NCBI GenBank assembly: GCA_026415035.1
Contig: JAOAHX010000001.1
Coordinates: forward strand, 1 to 64,000
Origin: Thermodesulfobacteriota bacterium
GTDB taxonomy: Bacteria > Desulfobacterota > BSN033 > UBA1163
Length of the DNA: 64,000 nt
Reading direction: 5' to 3'
The notes below the pieces were generated by a model. It was given only the letters and a program-made list of their open reading frames with translations. It did not search any database and was not told where the DNA came from. The translations under genes were made by a program, and so were the position numbers. How positions within the stretch are numbered: position 1 is the first letter of the stretch; every line of letters begins with the position of its first letter. This document shows, piece by piece, positions 1 to 8,516 of the stretch.

Positions 1-1628
1 AGGGATTTCGTCTTAAACCCTTTTAATTTGAACTTCGAAGGAAGTCGCATCACAAATTCGACCAGCTCATAATCCAAAAATGGAGCTCTCACCTCCAGGG
101 AACAGGCCATGCTCGCTCGATCGACTTTGGTCAGGATCGCCTCCTGGAGATAGAGCCTGAGGTCAAGATATTGAAGGGCAGTGACTCGGTCTTCCCAAAG
201 ATAATCTTTTTGATAAGAGAGTATTTCTTCGACCAACCGATCGCGGTTGAATTGGCCGCGGATCTCTGCGGTGACCACTTTTCCAATGTCAGAAAATCCG
301 AAGGAACCCAGCCAGATCGAGTTCCGCACCCCATCGGGATATCCGATACCGGAGAGGAATCGCTTCACCTTGAAATCGAAACTGATGTTGTCATCGGATA
401 CCGGAAGGGAATTGCCCACCAGGAGAAAAAAGGGATGAAAAAATTTCAGATACTTCTCGTAAAACCAAGCCAGCTTATGAGCCACGTAGGTGGGATATCC
501 CGCGAACAGTTCATCTCCCCCATCCCCTCCCAGTGCCACGGTAACGTATTGCCTTGTGAACTTGGAGAGAAGGTAAGTGGGCAGGATGGAGGCATCGGCC
601 ATCGGCTCATCTAAAATATCGGGCAACACTGAAACGACATCGAGCAAATCTTTGGGAGTCATGATCTTTTCGTGATGTTCGGTCCCGAGATAGGAGGAGA
701 CTTTTGAAGCATACCTCGATTCATCGAAGGAAGGGTCTTCGAAGCCGATGGAAAAGGTTTTGATCCTCCCCGTCTCTTCCTGGGCCAAGGCTGCCACGGC
801 GCTCGAATCGATCCCCCCGCTTAAAAATATCCCCAGAGGGACGTCACTGATAAGCCTCCGTTTCACCGAGGCTCTGAGGAGGTCCAAGATTTTTTCTCCC
901 GCCTCTTCCTCGGAGATGTCCCTGATTTCTCCTCCTAAGAAAGGGGACCAGTAGGGTTTGATGGCTATCTCCCCGTTTTTCCACTTTAAGTAAGAAGCCG
1001 AAGGGAGTTTCTTTGCATCTTCAAAGATCGTATGAGGGGATGGGATAAATTCATAAAAGAGGTACTTCATGAACGAGAGAGAAGAAACCCTTCGGGGGAA
1101 GGCCGGGTAAGCCATGAGGGCTTTCAGCTCCGATCCGAATAAAAAGGTCTCTGGGAGTTGACTATAGTAGAGCGGTTTCTTTCCGAGCCGGTCTCTCGCG
1201 AGGAGCAACTGTTTCTCCGTTTCATCCCAAATGGCGATGGCAAACATCCCGTTGAAATATCTGAAACAATCTTCGCCGTACTCCTCGTAACCATGAACGA
1301 TGACCTCTGTGTCGGATCGGGTCCTAAACCGATGGCCGAACCCTTCCAATCTCTCCCTCAACTCAAGGAAATTGTAGATCTCCCCGTTGAAGATAACCCA
1401 GACGGATCCATCTTCGTTCGTAAGGGGCTGGTGGCCCATGGTAAGATCGATGATGCTCAACCGCCTGTGTCCGAAAAAGAGAAAAGGACCAGCGTCATCG
1501 ATGGGCCGGATATACTCACCCTGGTCGTCCGGGCCACGATGGGAGAGGATATCCCTCATCTTAACCAAGACGTCAGGGGTGGGGATCTCAGATGCGTTGG
1601 AAGTCAGAAACCCCACAATCCCGCACAT
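1..1628 (-). CDS. asnB: Asparagine synthetase (glutamine-hydrolysing), 3' end beyond window
   Basis: Transfers the amide of glutamine to aspartate in an ATP-dependent reaction. The gene starts at an ATG (1626-1628) giving MCGIVGF; Cys2 is the N-terminal nucleophile of a class II glutamine amidotransferase domain. The synthetase domain follows, with the ATP-pyrophosphatase loop SGGIDSS (around 780-840). The frame is open to the left edge and still shows typical family sequence there (LEVRAPFLDYELVEFVMRLP), so 542 codons of an expected 600-650 are present. Its neighbour upstream on the same strand is a polysaccharide-type glycosyltransferase 26 bp away. Asn-synthetase paralogues are common in exopolysaccharide clusters, so a role in modifying a glycan or surface polymer is possible instead of bulk asparagine supply. 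Confidence 0.93.
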   Translation of the reverse strand, partial: MCGIVGFLTSNASEIPTPDVLVKMRDILSHRGPDDQGEYIRPIDDAGPFLFFGHRRLSIIDLTMGHQPLTNEDGSVWVIFNGEIYNFLELRERLEGFGHRFRTRSDTEVIVHGYEEYGEDCFRYFNGMFAIAIWDETEKQLLLARDRLGKKPLYYSQLPETFLFGSELKALMAYPAFPRRVSSLSFMKYLFYEFIPSPHTIFEDAKKLPSASYLKWKNGEIAIKPYWSPFLGGEIRDISEEEAGEKILDLLRASVKRRLISDVPLGIFLSGGIDSSAVAALAQEETGRIKTFSIGFEDPSFDESRYASKVSSYLGTEHHEKIMTPKDLLDVVSVLPDILDEPMADASILPTYLLSKFTRQYVTVALGGDGGDELFAGYPTYVAHKLAWFYEKYLKFFHPFFLLVGNSLPVSDDNISFDFKVKRFLSGIGYPDGVRNSIWLGSFGFSDIGKVVTAEIRGQFNRDRLVEEILSYQKDYLWEDRVTALQYLDLRLYLQEAILTKVDRASMACSLEVRAPFLDYELVEFVMRLPSKFKLKGFKTKS

Positions 1629-1654
1629 ATCTAACCTTTCTCTATCCCCCGCTC

Positions 1655-2611
1655 TTACGGAATGGTCTCTTTGATGTGATAGGTCGGTTTTCCCTGAGAC
1701 TCGTAATACGTTCGGGTCATGATCTCGGCGAGAAATCCCATAAGGATCGAGAAAAAGCCCAGAATCATGAGGAGGACAAAAAGGAGAGGTAAAGGAGTCT
1801 GGATAAAGGAAGTCCCTTCAACATATTTTAAATAAAGGGCAAAGAACCCTGAAAGAAAGGCCCCGAGGATCATGAACAACCCCATCCCTCCAAAAACATA
1901 GATCGGTTTCTGAGAATAGGACATGAGAAACTTGACCACCATGAGATCCAGGAGGACCTTGAATACCCTGATCAAACCATATTTTGAAGAACCCGATCTT
2001 CTCTCGGAATGCCGGACGGGTATCTCGGTGACTTTGGCCCCAACCCATTTTGCATAGATGGGAATGAAACGATGCATTTCACCGTAAAGTCTGATATTTT
2101 TTAAGATATCCTTTTTGTAGGCCTTTAGGGTGCAGCCATAGTCATGAAGGGGCACGCCGCTGATAATAGAGATCAATTTATTGGCGATGAGCGAGGGAAG
2201 CCTTCGAGTAAAAAAGGGGTCTTTTCGATCTTTCCGCCACCCACTTACCACGTCATATCCTTCATCCATCTTCTTCAAAAGATGAGGGATATCTTCTGGG
2301 TCGTTCTGCAGATCACCATCCATCGGAATAATGATATCCCCGAAGCAGGAGTCAATCCCTGCGCTTAATGCAGCCGTCTGCCCAAAATTTCGAGTAAAAC
2401 TGATGATTTTTATGTGGGGGTCTTTACGGTGGGCCTCTATCAATGCCTCGAGGGTGCCGTCGATGCTTCCATCGTCAATAAAGATCACCTCATAGGGTCT
2501 GTTCAACCTCTTCATTGTTTCGACCAACCGATCCACCAGCGGAGAAATGTTGTCCACTTCGTTAAACACAGGGACGATGATCGAAATGGTTTCGAGTCCT
2601 TTTGATCCCAT
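1655..2611 (-). CDS. Family 2 glycosyltransferase with C-terminal membrane anchor (DPM1/ArnC/GtrB-like)
   Basis: Predicted to move a sugar from a nucleotide donor to a polyprenyl phosphate at the cytoplasmic membrane. The N-terminal 230 residues are a GT-A fold: SIIVPVFNE near the start, then IFIDDGSIDGT, and the metal-binding MDGDLQNDPEDIP segment. Two hydrophobic segments near the C-terminus (about residues 232-258 and 272-300) match the two-TM anchor of the GtrB/ArnC family. At 318 aa it is full length. The start ATG is preceded by a purine-rich AAAGGCGG. It lies upstream of the asparagine synthetase on the same strand, which suggests a lipid-linked glycan or O-antigen-type function. The exact sugar cannot be read from sequence. 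Confidence 0.88.
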   Translation of the reverse strand: MGSKGLETISIIVPVFNEVDNISPLVDRLVETMKRLNRPYEVIFIDDGSIDGTLEALIEAHRKDPHIKIISFTRNFGQTAALSAGIDSCFGDIIIPMDGDLQNDPEDIPHLLKKMDEGYDVVSGWRKDRKDPFFTRRLPSLIANKLISIISGVPLHDYGCTLKAYKKDILKNIRLYGEMHRFIPIYAKWVGAKVTEIPVRHSERRSGSSKYGLIRVFKVLLDLMVVKFLMSYSQKPIYVFGGMGLFMILGAFLSGFFALYLKYVEGTSFIQTPLPLLFVLLMILGFFSILMGFLAEIMTRTYYESQGKPTYHIKETIP

Positions 2612-2634
2612 GGGTCCGCCTTTCAGGGTGATTA

Positions 2635-2663
2635 TTGCAATTTTTTTGCCATTATTCTATAGT
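2635..2663 (+). promoter_or_regulatory. Putative sigma-70 promoter for the class A PBP
   Basis: TTGCAA (2635-2640), a 17-bp AT-rich spacer and TATAGT (2658-2663), 78 bp before the start codon at 2741. It lies in the 129-bp gap between divergent genes. Confidence 0.5.
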
Positions 2664-2740
2664 AAGATGCGAGAAGTCAAGAAAAATCTAAGCTTGTCGT
2701 TGTTACTCATTGAAATTTCTTGTTTTTTTCAAAATGAGAG

Positions 2741-4783
2741 ATGGAAAAGGTAGTTAAAATTTCTATCACCCTGGTGATGGTCATTTTGACCTCCCTTTTT
2801 GTTTTTGGAATCTCGACTTACTATTATTTCGGCCACGATTTGCCGAGTATCGAAAATCTTAAAAATTATGACCCTCCCACCATCACCCGGTTCTTTTCAG
2901 ACCAGGGAGAGATTATCGGTGAATTCTTCGTCGAGAAAAGAGAGGTCGTCTCCCTCGAGCGCATGCCGGATCATTTGATCCATGCCTTCATTGCCGGGGA
3001 AGATGCAAGATTTTTTCAACACAAAGGGGTCGATTATCTCGCCATCTTAAGGGCCCTTTTTAAAAACATCTTTTCTGGGGAAATCGTTCAGGGCGGAAGC
3101 ACGATCACCCAGCAGGTGGTCAAATCACTCCTCCTGACCCCTGAAAAGAGCGTATCGAGAAAGATACGGGAGGCCATCCTGTCATTTAAAATCGAAAGAT
3201 ATTTGACCAAGGAAGAGATTCTTTACCTCTATCTCAACCAGATCTACCTTGGACACGGAGCCTATGGGGTAGCATCGGCCGCGGAGGTCTACTTTGGAAA
3301 ACCCGTGGAAGAGCTGAGTCTTCCTGAATCGGCCTTGCTCGCAGGACTACCGCAAGCCCCGTCAAAATACTCCCCATTTCACCATCCCGAACAGGCGAAG
3401 AGGAGGCAGGGTTATATTTTGAATCGGATGGTCGAAGAGGGGTTCATCACCGAGGCCGAAGCACATAAGGCGCTTCATGCGAAATTGGAGCTTAAAGAAA
3501 GAAGGCCTTCTCCCGCAGAGAAGGCGCCCCATTTCGTGGACCACGTGAGGAAGTATGTTGAAGAAAGATATGGAAAGGAGGCCCTCTATACGGGTGGGTT
3601 ACAGGTTTTCACAACCCTTGACCTGTATGCGCAAAGGGCTGCCCAAGAGGCGGTCGAATCGGGTTTGAGAGAGATCGAAAAAAGGCAAAAATACCCTTCC
3701 GGCAGGGAGGGTCTAAATGTAGAAGGGGCCTTGATCTGTTTTGAACTCGACACAGGTTATGTGAAGGCCATGGTGGGCGGAAGAAATTATAAAAAAAGCC
3801 AGTTTAACAGAGCGACCCAAGCCTTACGGCAGACTGGGTCGGCTTTCAAACCGATCGTCTTCGCCTCAGCTCTCGACAGGGGCTATACCCCTGCCTCCAT
3901 CGTTGTGGATTCTCCGATTGTTTTTGAATTCGGGGGCCAACGCTGGACACCCAAAAATTATGATGAGAAGTTTTCTGGACCCACCACTCTGAGAAATGCC
4001 CTCTCCCGTTCGATCAACGTGGTAACGGTCAAGATCGCTCGCGACATCGGAATCGATTATATCCGAGACTACGCCAGGACCCTCGGCATCACCTCCCCGC
4101 TTCATGACCATCTTGCCATGGCCCTTGGGTCATCGAGCCTCTCCCTCTTTGAATTGACCAAGGCCTATGCCGTTTTCGGAAATCAAGGGAAGAGGTTTAC
4201 CCCGATCTTCATTAAGAAAATTCTGGACCGACACGGAAATCTCCTCGAGGAGAATCACCCATTAAACTACCCGGAAGACTTTACCCCTTCTGTCCAACTC
4301 ATCAGTCCGCAGACTGCCTTTCTCATGACGAATCTTCTCGAAAGCGTGGTCCAGCAAGGAACGGGTTGGAGGGCCAAGGCCCTGGGAAGGCCTGTCGCCG
4401 CCAAAACAGGGACAACTGACCAATTTTTCGATGCCTGGTTTATCGGATATACTCCCGAGTTTGTCACGGGCGTTTGGGTGGGGTTTGACGAGGACAGATC
4501 TCTGGGCGAAGGAGAGACCGGAGCAAGGGCAGCCTCTCCCATCTGGGTCGACTTTATGTCAAGAATTCTTAAAAATAAAGAGGTCAGGAACTTTTCGAGA
4601 CCGGATGGCATCGAATTCATGAAGATCGATCCCAAATCCGGTCAGATAAGCCAGCGGAAGGAAGCGATTTTAGAATGCTTCAGAGAAGGGACCGGACCCT
4701 ATAAAAAAGATATTCAAGTCTCCTTGAGGCCATCCATCGATTTCTTCAAATTAGACCTGAACCACTCTGGATCTAAAAAATGA
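2741..4783 (+). CDS. mrcA: Class A penicillin-binding protein (PBP1A family)
   Basis: Bifunctional peptidoglycan glycosyltransferase and DD-transpeptidase, anchored in the cytoplasmic membrane with its bulk in the periplasm. An N-terminal TM segment spans residues 8-29. The GT51 domain shows the EDxxFxxHxG motif with catalytic Glu87 and GGSTITQQ at 118-125. The transpeptidase domain has SxxK at Ser367-Lys370 (GSAFKP), SxN at 424-426 (SIN) and KTG at 555-557. Its 680 aa is short for PBP1A (about 800), because the OB-like insert is small. It is monocistronic, divergent from the glycosyltransferase. An overlapping 8-codon ORF (2735-) has no sign of being real. Confidence 0.95.
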   Translation: MEKVVKISITLVMVILTSLFVFGISTYYYFGHDLPSIENLKNYDPPTITRFFSDQGEIIGEFFVEKREVVSLERMPDHLIHAFIAGEDARFFQHKGVDYLAILRALFKNIFSGEIVQGGSTITQQVVKSLLLTPEKSVSRKIREAILSFKIERYLTKEEILYLYLNQIYLGHGAYGVASAAEVYFGKPVEELSLPESALLAGLPQAPSKYSPFHHPEQAKRRQGYILNRMVEEGFITEAEAHKALHAKLELKERRPSPAEKAPHFVDHVRKYVEERYGKEALYTGGLQVFTTLDLYAQRAAQEAVESGLREIEKRQKYPSGREGLNVEGALICFELDTGYVKAMVGGRNYKKSQFNRATQALRQTGSAFKPIVFASALDRGYTPASIVVDSPIVFEFGGQRWTPKNYDEKFSGPTTLRNALSRSINVVTVKIARDIGIDYIRDYARTLGITSPLHDHLAMALGSSSLSLFELTKAYAVFGNQGKRFTPIFIKKILDRHGNLLEENHPLNYPEDFTPSVQLISPQTAFLMTNLLESVVQQGTGWRAKALGRPVAAKTGTTDQFFDAWFIGYTPEFVTGVWVGFDEDRSLGEGETGARAASPIWVDFMSRILKNKEVRNFSRPDGIEFMKIDPKSGQISQRKEAILECFREGTGPYKKDIQVSLRPSIDFFKLDLNHSGSKK

Positions 4784-4815
4784 GGGAAGGCGGGATGGGG
4801 TAAGGAGGGTAACTT

Positions 4816-4904
4816 TGGTGCCGAAGGGGGGATTTGAACCCCCACGGACCCGATTGTCCACTAGACCCTGAATCTAGCGCGTCTACCAATTCCGCCACTT
4901 CGGC
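4816..4904 (-). tRNA. tRNA-Leu (anticodon CAG)
   Basis: Read on the minus strand, the 7-bp acceptor stem GCCGAAG pairs with CTTCGGC and is followed by an encoded ACCA. The anticodon stem CTAGA/TCTAG carries the loop TTCAGGG, so the anticodon is CAG. A long variable arm (class II, leucine type) and the T-loop GTTCAAATC are present. The total is 89 nt including CCA. It lies between the PBP gene and ribF in opposite orientation to both. A strong promoter sits just upstream. Confidence 0.97.
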
Positions 4905-4934
4905 CCGGTGTAAATTGAAAACAGCCCAAATTCT

Positions 4935-4962
4935 ATTTTATATTTTTTTAAAATATTGTCAA
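4935..4962 (-). promoter_or_regulatory. Sigma-70 promoter of tRNA-Leu
   Basis: On the minus strand, a perfect TTGACA (4957-4962) is separated by 16 bp of AT-rich sequence from TAAAAT (4935-4940). The predicted transcription start is about 25 nt before the tRNA 5' end at 4904, which suits a short tRNA leader. Confidence 0.75.
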
Positions 4963-5029
4963 GGCGACCTAAAAAGGGAAAAAAGGGTAAAAAAAAAGAC
5001 CGCCCACCATCCCAATTCCAAAGCGCCTT

Positions 5030-5986
5030 ATGGAAATCATACGAGGGATCGATAACTTACGAAAACCTTTGAAAAACCCTGTGGTCACCCTGGGGAATTT
5101 CGATGGTGTCCATCTCGGTCACCAGAGGATTTTTGAAAAAGTCAAAGCCGAAGCCCGAAGGGTGGGTGGGGAATCGATGGTGATCACTTTCGAGCCCCAT
5201 CCCTTAAAAATCCTCTCACCTAACCAGTGCCCTCCCCTTCTCACCCCCTTCCGGAAAAAGATGTGGCTTCTCGAAAAAACAGGGGTGGAGAAGGTCCTCT
5301 GTATCCATTTCACCCAGGCCTTTTCCGAACTCTCTCCCTTCGAATTTGTCAAAAATATTCTGGTGGACCAGGTCGGGGCTCAAAAGGTCTATATCGGATA
5401 TAATTACCGTTTCGGAAAAGGGAAGGCCGGGGATGCAACCGCCCTCAAAGAGATATGCGGTCAATTCGGGGTTGAAGTAGAGGTGGTGGAGGCCCTCACC
5501 GTGGGGGAAATCGTCGTCAGCAGTTCCAAAATCCGAGAGCTCATCAAAGAAGGGGATGTCAAAAGGGCTGCAAGCCTCCTCGGCAGGCCCTATCCTGTCT
5601 TCGGACGAGTGATCGAGGGGGCGAAACGGGGACACCTCCTCGGTTTCCCCACCGCAAATCTCGAGATGGGAGAAGAACTCTATCCCAAGCCGGGAGTCTA
5701 TGCCGTCCGGGTGGCCTGGCAGGGCAAAGAGTTCAAAGGGGTGGCCAACATGGGTTTCAATCCGACCTTCGAGGCCAATGCCCTGAGTCTCGAAATCCAC
5801 CTTTTAAATTTCCAAGGAGATCTCTACGGCGAGGAACTGCAGGTTTCTTTTGTAGAGCGGATCCGAGACGAAATCCGCTTTCCTTCGACCGAAGCCTTAA
5901 TCACGCAGATCAAAAACGACATCGCATGGGCCGAACGAAATGTGTTCGGGATCAATGGATCAATCTCCCGAACCTCTCCCATTTGA
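5030..5986 (+). CDS. ribF: Bifunctional riboflavin kinase / FAD synthetase
   Basis: Phosphorylates riboflavin to FMN and adenylylates FMN to FAD. The N-terminal adenylyltransferase domain has LGNFDGVHLGH (21-31) and the SSSKIRE signature (164-170). The C-terminal flavokinase domain has GFPTAN (205-210) followed by PGVYAV. Length 318 aa is normal. No clear Shine-Dalgarno precedes the ATG, and no FMN riboswitch was seen in the 125 bp between the tRNA and this gene. The 3' end runs 35 bp into the convergent lepB coding sequence. Confidence 0.95.
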   Translation: MEIIRGIDNLRKPLKNPVVTLGNFDGVHLGHQRIFEKVKAEARRVGGESMVITFEPHPLKILSPNQCPPLLTPFRKKMWLLEKTGVEKVLCIHFTQAFSELSPFEFVKNILVDQVGAQKVYIGYNYRFGKGKAGDATALKEICGQFGVEVEVVEALTVGEIVVSSSKIRELIKEGDVKRAASLLGRPYPVFGRVIEGAKRGHLLGFPTANLEMGEELYPKPGVYAVRVAWQGKEFKGVANMGFNPTFEANALSLEIHLLNFQGDLYGEELQVSFVERIRDEIRFPSTEALITQIKNDIAWAERNVFGINGSISRTSPI

Positions 5987-6584
5987 TTTCGTCCCAGATC
6001 CAGGGAAACAGGATGTGGAGAAAACTCGGCCCCGAAAAATAGATGAGAAAGGCCTTGCCCTTGACCTCGTTAAGGTGGACAAACCCCCAGACCCGACTGT
6101 CCTGGCTGTTATCCCGGTTGTCTCCAAGGACGAAGAGATGGTCTTTCGGGACGACGACATGCTCGAAAGGACCGATAGGGCCGAGCGACTTCCTCAACGA
6201 ATTTCGGGTTTGGTAATATCCCCACGGGTCTTCCATCCGTTTCCCGTTGATAAAGACCTGGTCGCCTTCAATATCGATCCGGTCTCCCTCCACCCCGATC
6301 ACCCGTTTGATGAAATCCTTCGATCGGTCCTTCGGGAAGACAAAGACGATCACGTCTCCTCGTTGCGGCCTCTGATACTGGAAGAGCTTCTTCTGGGTAA
6401 AAGGGATCTTCACCCCATAGATGAATTTGCTCACCAGGATATGGTCACCGACCTGGAGGGTGGGCTCCATGGAACTCGAAGGGATTTTGAAGGCCTGAAC
6501 GATAAAGGTCCGGATGAAGAGGGCGATCAAGACCGCGATGGCGATCGGCTCGACATACTCTTTGAGAATCTTTCGGAAGGTCAT
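5952..6584 (-). CDS. lepB: Signal peptidase I
   Basis: Membrane serine protease that removes signal peptides from exported proteins. One N-terminal TM segment (about 12-30) is followed by the catalytic SSSMEPT (Ser38) and the general-base lysine in FIKRVIG (Lys93). The C-terminal GDNRDNSQDSR box is intact. At 210 aa it is a compact single-TM type. It lies 12 bp downstream of the nitrilase-family gene on the same strand, and its last 35 bp overlap the convergent ribF. Confidence 0.95.
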   Translation of the reverse strand: MTFRKILKEYVEPIAIAVLIALFIRTFIVQAFKIPSSSMEPTLQVGDHILVSKFIYGVKIPFTQKKLFQYQRPQRGDVIVFVFPKDRSKDFIKRVIGVEGDRIDIEGDQVFINGKRMEDPWGYYQTRNSLRKSLGPIGPFEHVVVPKDHLFVLGDNRDNSQDSRVWGFVHLNEVKGKAFLIYFSGPSFLHILFPWIWDEIKWERFGRLIH

Positions 6585-6596
6585 AGGTTATTTCGG

Positions 6597-7439
6597 TTAT
6601 TCGATCAACTCTTTATAGAGCTGGGATTTTCGGTCTTTCAGAAAAGGCCACTCCCTCCTCACCTGGTCGATCTGCCTGAGATCGATCTCGATGAAGGCAA
6701 TGCCCTCCTTCATCCCGCTCGGTTTGTCCATCAGTTCCCCTTCGGGGGAGACGCAGAAGGACTTTCCGTAAAAGTCCTGCTTCTCCTCGCTTCCTACCCG
6801 GTTCACCCGAAAGATAAATACGCCGTTGGTCATCGCATTGCTGGCGATCACCGTCCGCCACTTCTCCTGAGAGGCAAAGGCCGCTGCCGTTGGGGCGAAG
6901 ATGATCTGGGCTCCTTTCAACGCCAAGATCCTCGACCCCTCCGGAAAGAAATTATCCCAGCAGATTTGGACGCCGAGGATTGCAAATCGGGTTCGAAATA
7001 TCGGAAATCCCAGATTTCCGGTGGAAAAGTAGTATCGTTCCTCCCAGAGGGGAATCTGGGGGACATGGATCTTCCGATAGATCCCGGAGAGACTCCCATC
7101 CGCGTCGATCACAACGGCGGAATTGAAATACGACTGCCCCTCCTTCTCGAAAAAAGGACAGACCAGGACCACGCCATTCCTTTTGGCCAGAGCCTGCATC
7201 TGCTGGACCATCGGACCGTCCGCTGTCTCAGCCAGGGCGAAATGGTCGGAAGCCATCTCCTTGGGAAACCAGTGAGTGCTAAACAATTCCGGGAAGCAGA
7301 GGATTTGGGCCCCCCGTTCAATGGCAATCTCTGCAAACCGGATGGCCTTAGCGATGTTGGCCTCCTTCTCTTCGGAACAGGAAAACTGAATCCCCGCGAG
7401 TTTAATCAAGACCTCCTGCCCCCAATCCGAAATTTCCAA
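6597..7439 (-). CDS. Carbon-nitrogen hydrolase (nitrilase superfamily, AguB-like)
   Basis: Cytosolic amidase with the Glu-Lys-Cys triad of the superfamily: Glu51 (FPELF), Lys123 (YRKIHVP) and Cys160 (GVQICWDNFFPEG). The ICWD-x-x-FPE context resembles N-carbamoylputrescine amidase, but the substrate is uncertain. The start used here is a TTG at 7437-7439. A strong AGGAGGT lies just before an internal TTG (codon 11, LIKLAGIQ), so translation may begin about 10 codons later with unusually short spacing. It probably forms a two-gene unit with lepB. Confidence 0.8.
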   Translation of the reverse strand: MEISDWGQEVLIKLAGIQFSCSEEKEANIAKAIRFAEIAIERGAQILCFPELFSTHWFPKEMASDHFALAETADGPMVQQMQALAKRNGVVLVCPFFEKEGQSYFNSAVVIDADGSLSGIYRKIHVPQIPLWEERYYFSTGNLGFPIFRTRFAILGVQICWDNFFPEGSRILALKGAQIIFAPTAAAFASQEKWRTVIASNAMTNGVFIFRVNRVGSEEKQDFYGKSFCVSPEGELMDKPSGMKEGIAFIEIDLRQIDQVRREWPFLKDRKSQLYKELIE

Positions 7440-7549
7440 AATGCTAACAGAGTGAGAGGGAGAGTGTCAACCCTGCGGAAAGTAAAAAAGGCGGAAGAAG
7501 GGGCGCTCTTCTCCCGTAAAATGAGGACGGAAGGCTCCCTAAATCTTTA

Positions 7550-7577
7550 TTGCATTTTTTTGTAAGGAATTTATAAT
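7550..7577 (+). promoter_or_regulatory. Putative sigma-70 promoter of the two-component operon
   Basis: TTGCAT (7550-7555), a 16-bp spacer and a perfect TATAAT (7572-7577). It would produce a leader of about 200 nt before the response regulator start at 7788. Confidence 0.55.
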
Positions 7578-7701
7578 GTTTGAAGGTCTAGATGTTCTGG
7601 CCATGACCTTGAAAACACCTCTCCCATTGAATCAGGAAGCTCGCCTTACACTGGTCCGGGCTTCGAGGTAGAGGACTTAAATGGAATAGACAGGGCCGGG
7701 T

Positions 7702-7720
7702 CCCCGCCTGAAAGGCGGGG
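7702..7720 (+). terminator. Leader hairpin, possible attenuator or terminator
   Basis: CCCCGCC (7702-7708) pairs perfectly with GGCGGGG (7714-7720) around a 5-nt loop, followed by CTTTCTC. The weak T-run makes it a poor intrinsic terminator, but it sits in a long 5' leader where an attenuator could act. Confidence 0.4.
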
Positions 7721-7787
7721 CTTTCTCAACCGCCCCTTTTGCATGCCCCGATAAAAAGGGGACGAGATTGAAGGACCAAAATTTCTC

Positions 7788-8465
7788 ATGAGGATTCTCG
7801 TCATCGAAGACGAAGTCAAGGTGGCCAATTTTATTAAGAAGGGCCTCGAAGAGGAACGTTACGCCGTGGATGTCGCTCTGGATGGAGAGGCCGGTCTCCA
7901 CCTCTCCGAGGTCAACGATTACGACCTGATCGTCCTCGATTTGATGATTCCGAAAATCGACGGCCTGGAGGTCTTAAGAAGGATACGGAATCGTAAAAAT
8001 AGGGTTCCTATACTGGTTGTTACCGCGAAGGACACGGCCGAAGATATTGTCAGGGGCTTGGATTCGGGATGTGACGATTATTTGACAAAGCCCTTTGAAT
8101 TTAAAGTCTTCTTGGCCAGAATCCGGGCCCTCCTGCGTCGTGACCGAGCGGAGGTGGAACCGGTTCTCAAGGTCGCTGACCTAACCCTCTCGCCAGTCAC
8201 CCACAAGGTGAAAAGGGGAGACAAAGAGATCGAACTCACAGCCAAAGAGTATGCCCTTTTAGAATATTTCATGAGGAATCCGAACAAGGTGTTGACGCGG
8301 ACCATGATTTCGGAACATGTCTGGGATTACCATTTTGATTCGATGACGAATGTGATCGATGTCTACGTCAATTATCTGAGGAAAAAGATCGACAAGGGGT
8401 TCGAACCCAAATTGATTCATACCATCCGGGGTGTGGGTTACATCCTCTCGCCAGACAAGGGCTAA
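7788..8465 (+). CDS. OmpR/PhoB-family response regulator
   Basis: DNA-binding response regulator of 225 aa. The receiver domain has acidic residues in IEDE (7-10), the phosphoacceptor Asp51 in LIVLDLMIP and the switch lysine in LTKPFE. The C-terminal winged helix (about 125-222) ends with the typical HTIRGVGYIL. The cognate sensor kinase starts 51 bp downstream. Sequence style resembles CusR/MprA-type regulators, so metal or envelope stress is a reasonable guess for the signal, but nothing nearby identifies the target. Confidence 0.93.
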   Translation: MRILVIEDEVKVANFIKKGLEEERYAVDVALDGEAGLHLSEVNDYDLIVLDLMIPKIDGLEVLRRIRNRKNRVPILVVTAKDTAEDIVRGLDSGCDDYLTKPFEFKVFLARIRALLRRDRAEVEPVLKVADLTLSPVTHKVKRGDKEIELTAKEYALLEYFMRNPNKVLTRTMISEHVWDYHFDSMTNVIDVYVNYLRKKIDKGFEPKLIHTIRGVGYILSPDKG

Positions 8466-8516
8466 AAGGACAACCCCAGGGATCTTCCCGGGGTCGAGGG
8501 GTATTGAAAAGGAGCG

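Larger units (their letters stand above)
7440..7787. other. Intergenic region between divergent amidase and response-regulator genes
   Basis: This 348-bp stretch holds no convincing gene. It contains a promoter-like pair on the plus strand (7550-7577) and, 120 bp further on, a G+C-rich hairpin (7702-7720) in the leader of the two-component operon. A 31-codon ORF from 7576 would have its ATG inside the -10 box and is not credible. Confidence 0.6.

Noticed and set aside
4784-5029. FMN riboswitch before ribF
   Set aside because: No RFN conserved segments; the gap holds the tRNA and its promoter.
5940-7565. 541-codon ORF on the plus strand antisense to lepB and the nitrilase-family gene
   Set aside because: It is a shadow of GC-biased codons. 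It has no recognisable domain and overlaps two well-supported genes on the other strand.
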